This document shows positions 63,930-64,000 of a stretch of 64,000 bases of DNA, piece by piece. Position 1 is the stretch's first letter; every line of letters starts with the position of its first letter. The stretch covers positions 14,926 through 78,925 of the forward strand of contig CAZNJE010000016.1 in NCBI GenBank assembly GCA_964573295.1, read 5' to 3'. The DNA is from CAYQJL01 sp964573295 (GTDB taxonomy: Bacteria > Eisenbacteria > RBG-16-71-46 > CAIMUX01 > WJJG01). The notes under the pieces are model-generated. The model did not search any database, was not told the DNA's origin, and saw nothing but the letters and a program-made list of their open reading frames with translations. Made by a program: the position numbers and the translations under genes.

Positions 63930-64000
63930 GGGCCCATAGCTCAGTGGTTAGAGCCGCCGGCTCATAACCGGCTGGTCCTTGGTTCGAATCCAAGTGGGCC
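63930..64000 (+). tRNA. tRNA with anticodon CAU (Met elongator or Ile2), cut by the window end
   Basis: 71 bases fold as a full cloverleaf: acceptor GGGCCCA with TGGGCC(C), D-stem GCTC/GAGC, anticodon stem GCCGG/CCGGC with loop CTCATAA (anticodon CAT), T-stem CTTGG/CCAAG with loop TTCGAAT. The last acceptor base and any CCA lie beyond the window. CAU can mean elongator Met or lysidine-modified Ile2. The C4-G69 and C5-G68 pairs, the variable loop TGGTC and overall likeness to E. coli tRNA-Ile2 lean to Ile2, but this is not certain. Not an initiator (acceptor 1-72 would be paired). Confidence 0.9.

Overview
This is a high-GC window (roughly two thirds G+C by eye) from a Gram-negative bacterium. 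It contains four runs of exactly 100 N (4820-4919, 8104-8203, 10146-10245, 27707-27806), so it is a draft scaffold, probably from a metagenome. A TonB-dependent receptor, a PorV-type barrel, several secreted proteins with FlgD-like/type A sorting C-termini, a complete Bat operon and a bactofilin suggest the FCB side of the tree, for example Candidatus Eisenbacteria or Krumholzibacteriota. That placement is inferred from gene content; no marker gene was compared.

Layout. 1-3446: a secreted Ig-repeat lipoprotein, an arginine-phosphatase-like LMW phosphatase, rpiB and a HIT protein. 3746-13487: a MoxR/DUF58/Bat operon with BatB fused to BatC. 13603-19099: ptsN, a zinc-ribbon protein, an amidohydrolase, a GAF/SpoIIE phosphatase, a bactofilin and a rhomboid protease. 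19360-31038 (minus): a monocistronic secreted FlgD-domain protein, then a five-gene operon read from 31 kb downwards (TonB receptor, PorV-like barrel, NHL-repeat lipoprotein, FlgD-domain protein, lipoprotein). 31168-33885 (minus): M42 peptidase, dus and a cytidine-deaminase-fold protein lacking zinc ligands. 34080-39191: SirB1-like protein, tryptophanase, queG, a NifU-domain protein and a DUF116 protein. 39289-42564 (minus): elbB, a PHP phosphoesterase with a degenerate PolX polymerase domain, and nth. 42987-52104: PfkB-family sugar kinase, trxB, def, and a three-gene 2-hydroxyacyl-CoA dehydratase activase-like cluster. 52187-56340 (minus): NrnA-type DHH phosphoesterase, a subtilase and an outer-membrane barrel. 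57038-64000: the macromolecular-synthesis cluster rpsU-mutS2-dnaG-rpoD, then a tRNA with anticodon CAU cut by the window edge.

Two features dominate. First, short tandem repeats sit at almost every gene boundary and inside many disordered protein segments. Each tract has its own unit; inside genes the unit is a multiple of three, between genes it is often not (4, 13, 17, 20, 28, 38 bp). Three of the four assembly gaps fall inside such repeats, and one breaks the reading frame of the BatB/C gene. Second, sigma-70-type promoters can be read by eye at several operon heads, with a recurring -35 TTGACC. One of them explains why the TonB receptor must start at 30960.

The most unusual proteins are the zinc-less deaminase homologue (31168-31698), the dead-polymerase PHP protein next to endonuclease III (40090-41892), and the repeat-fronted surface operon (21499-31038).
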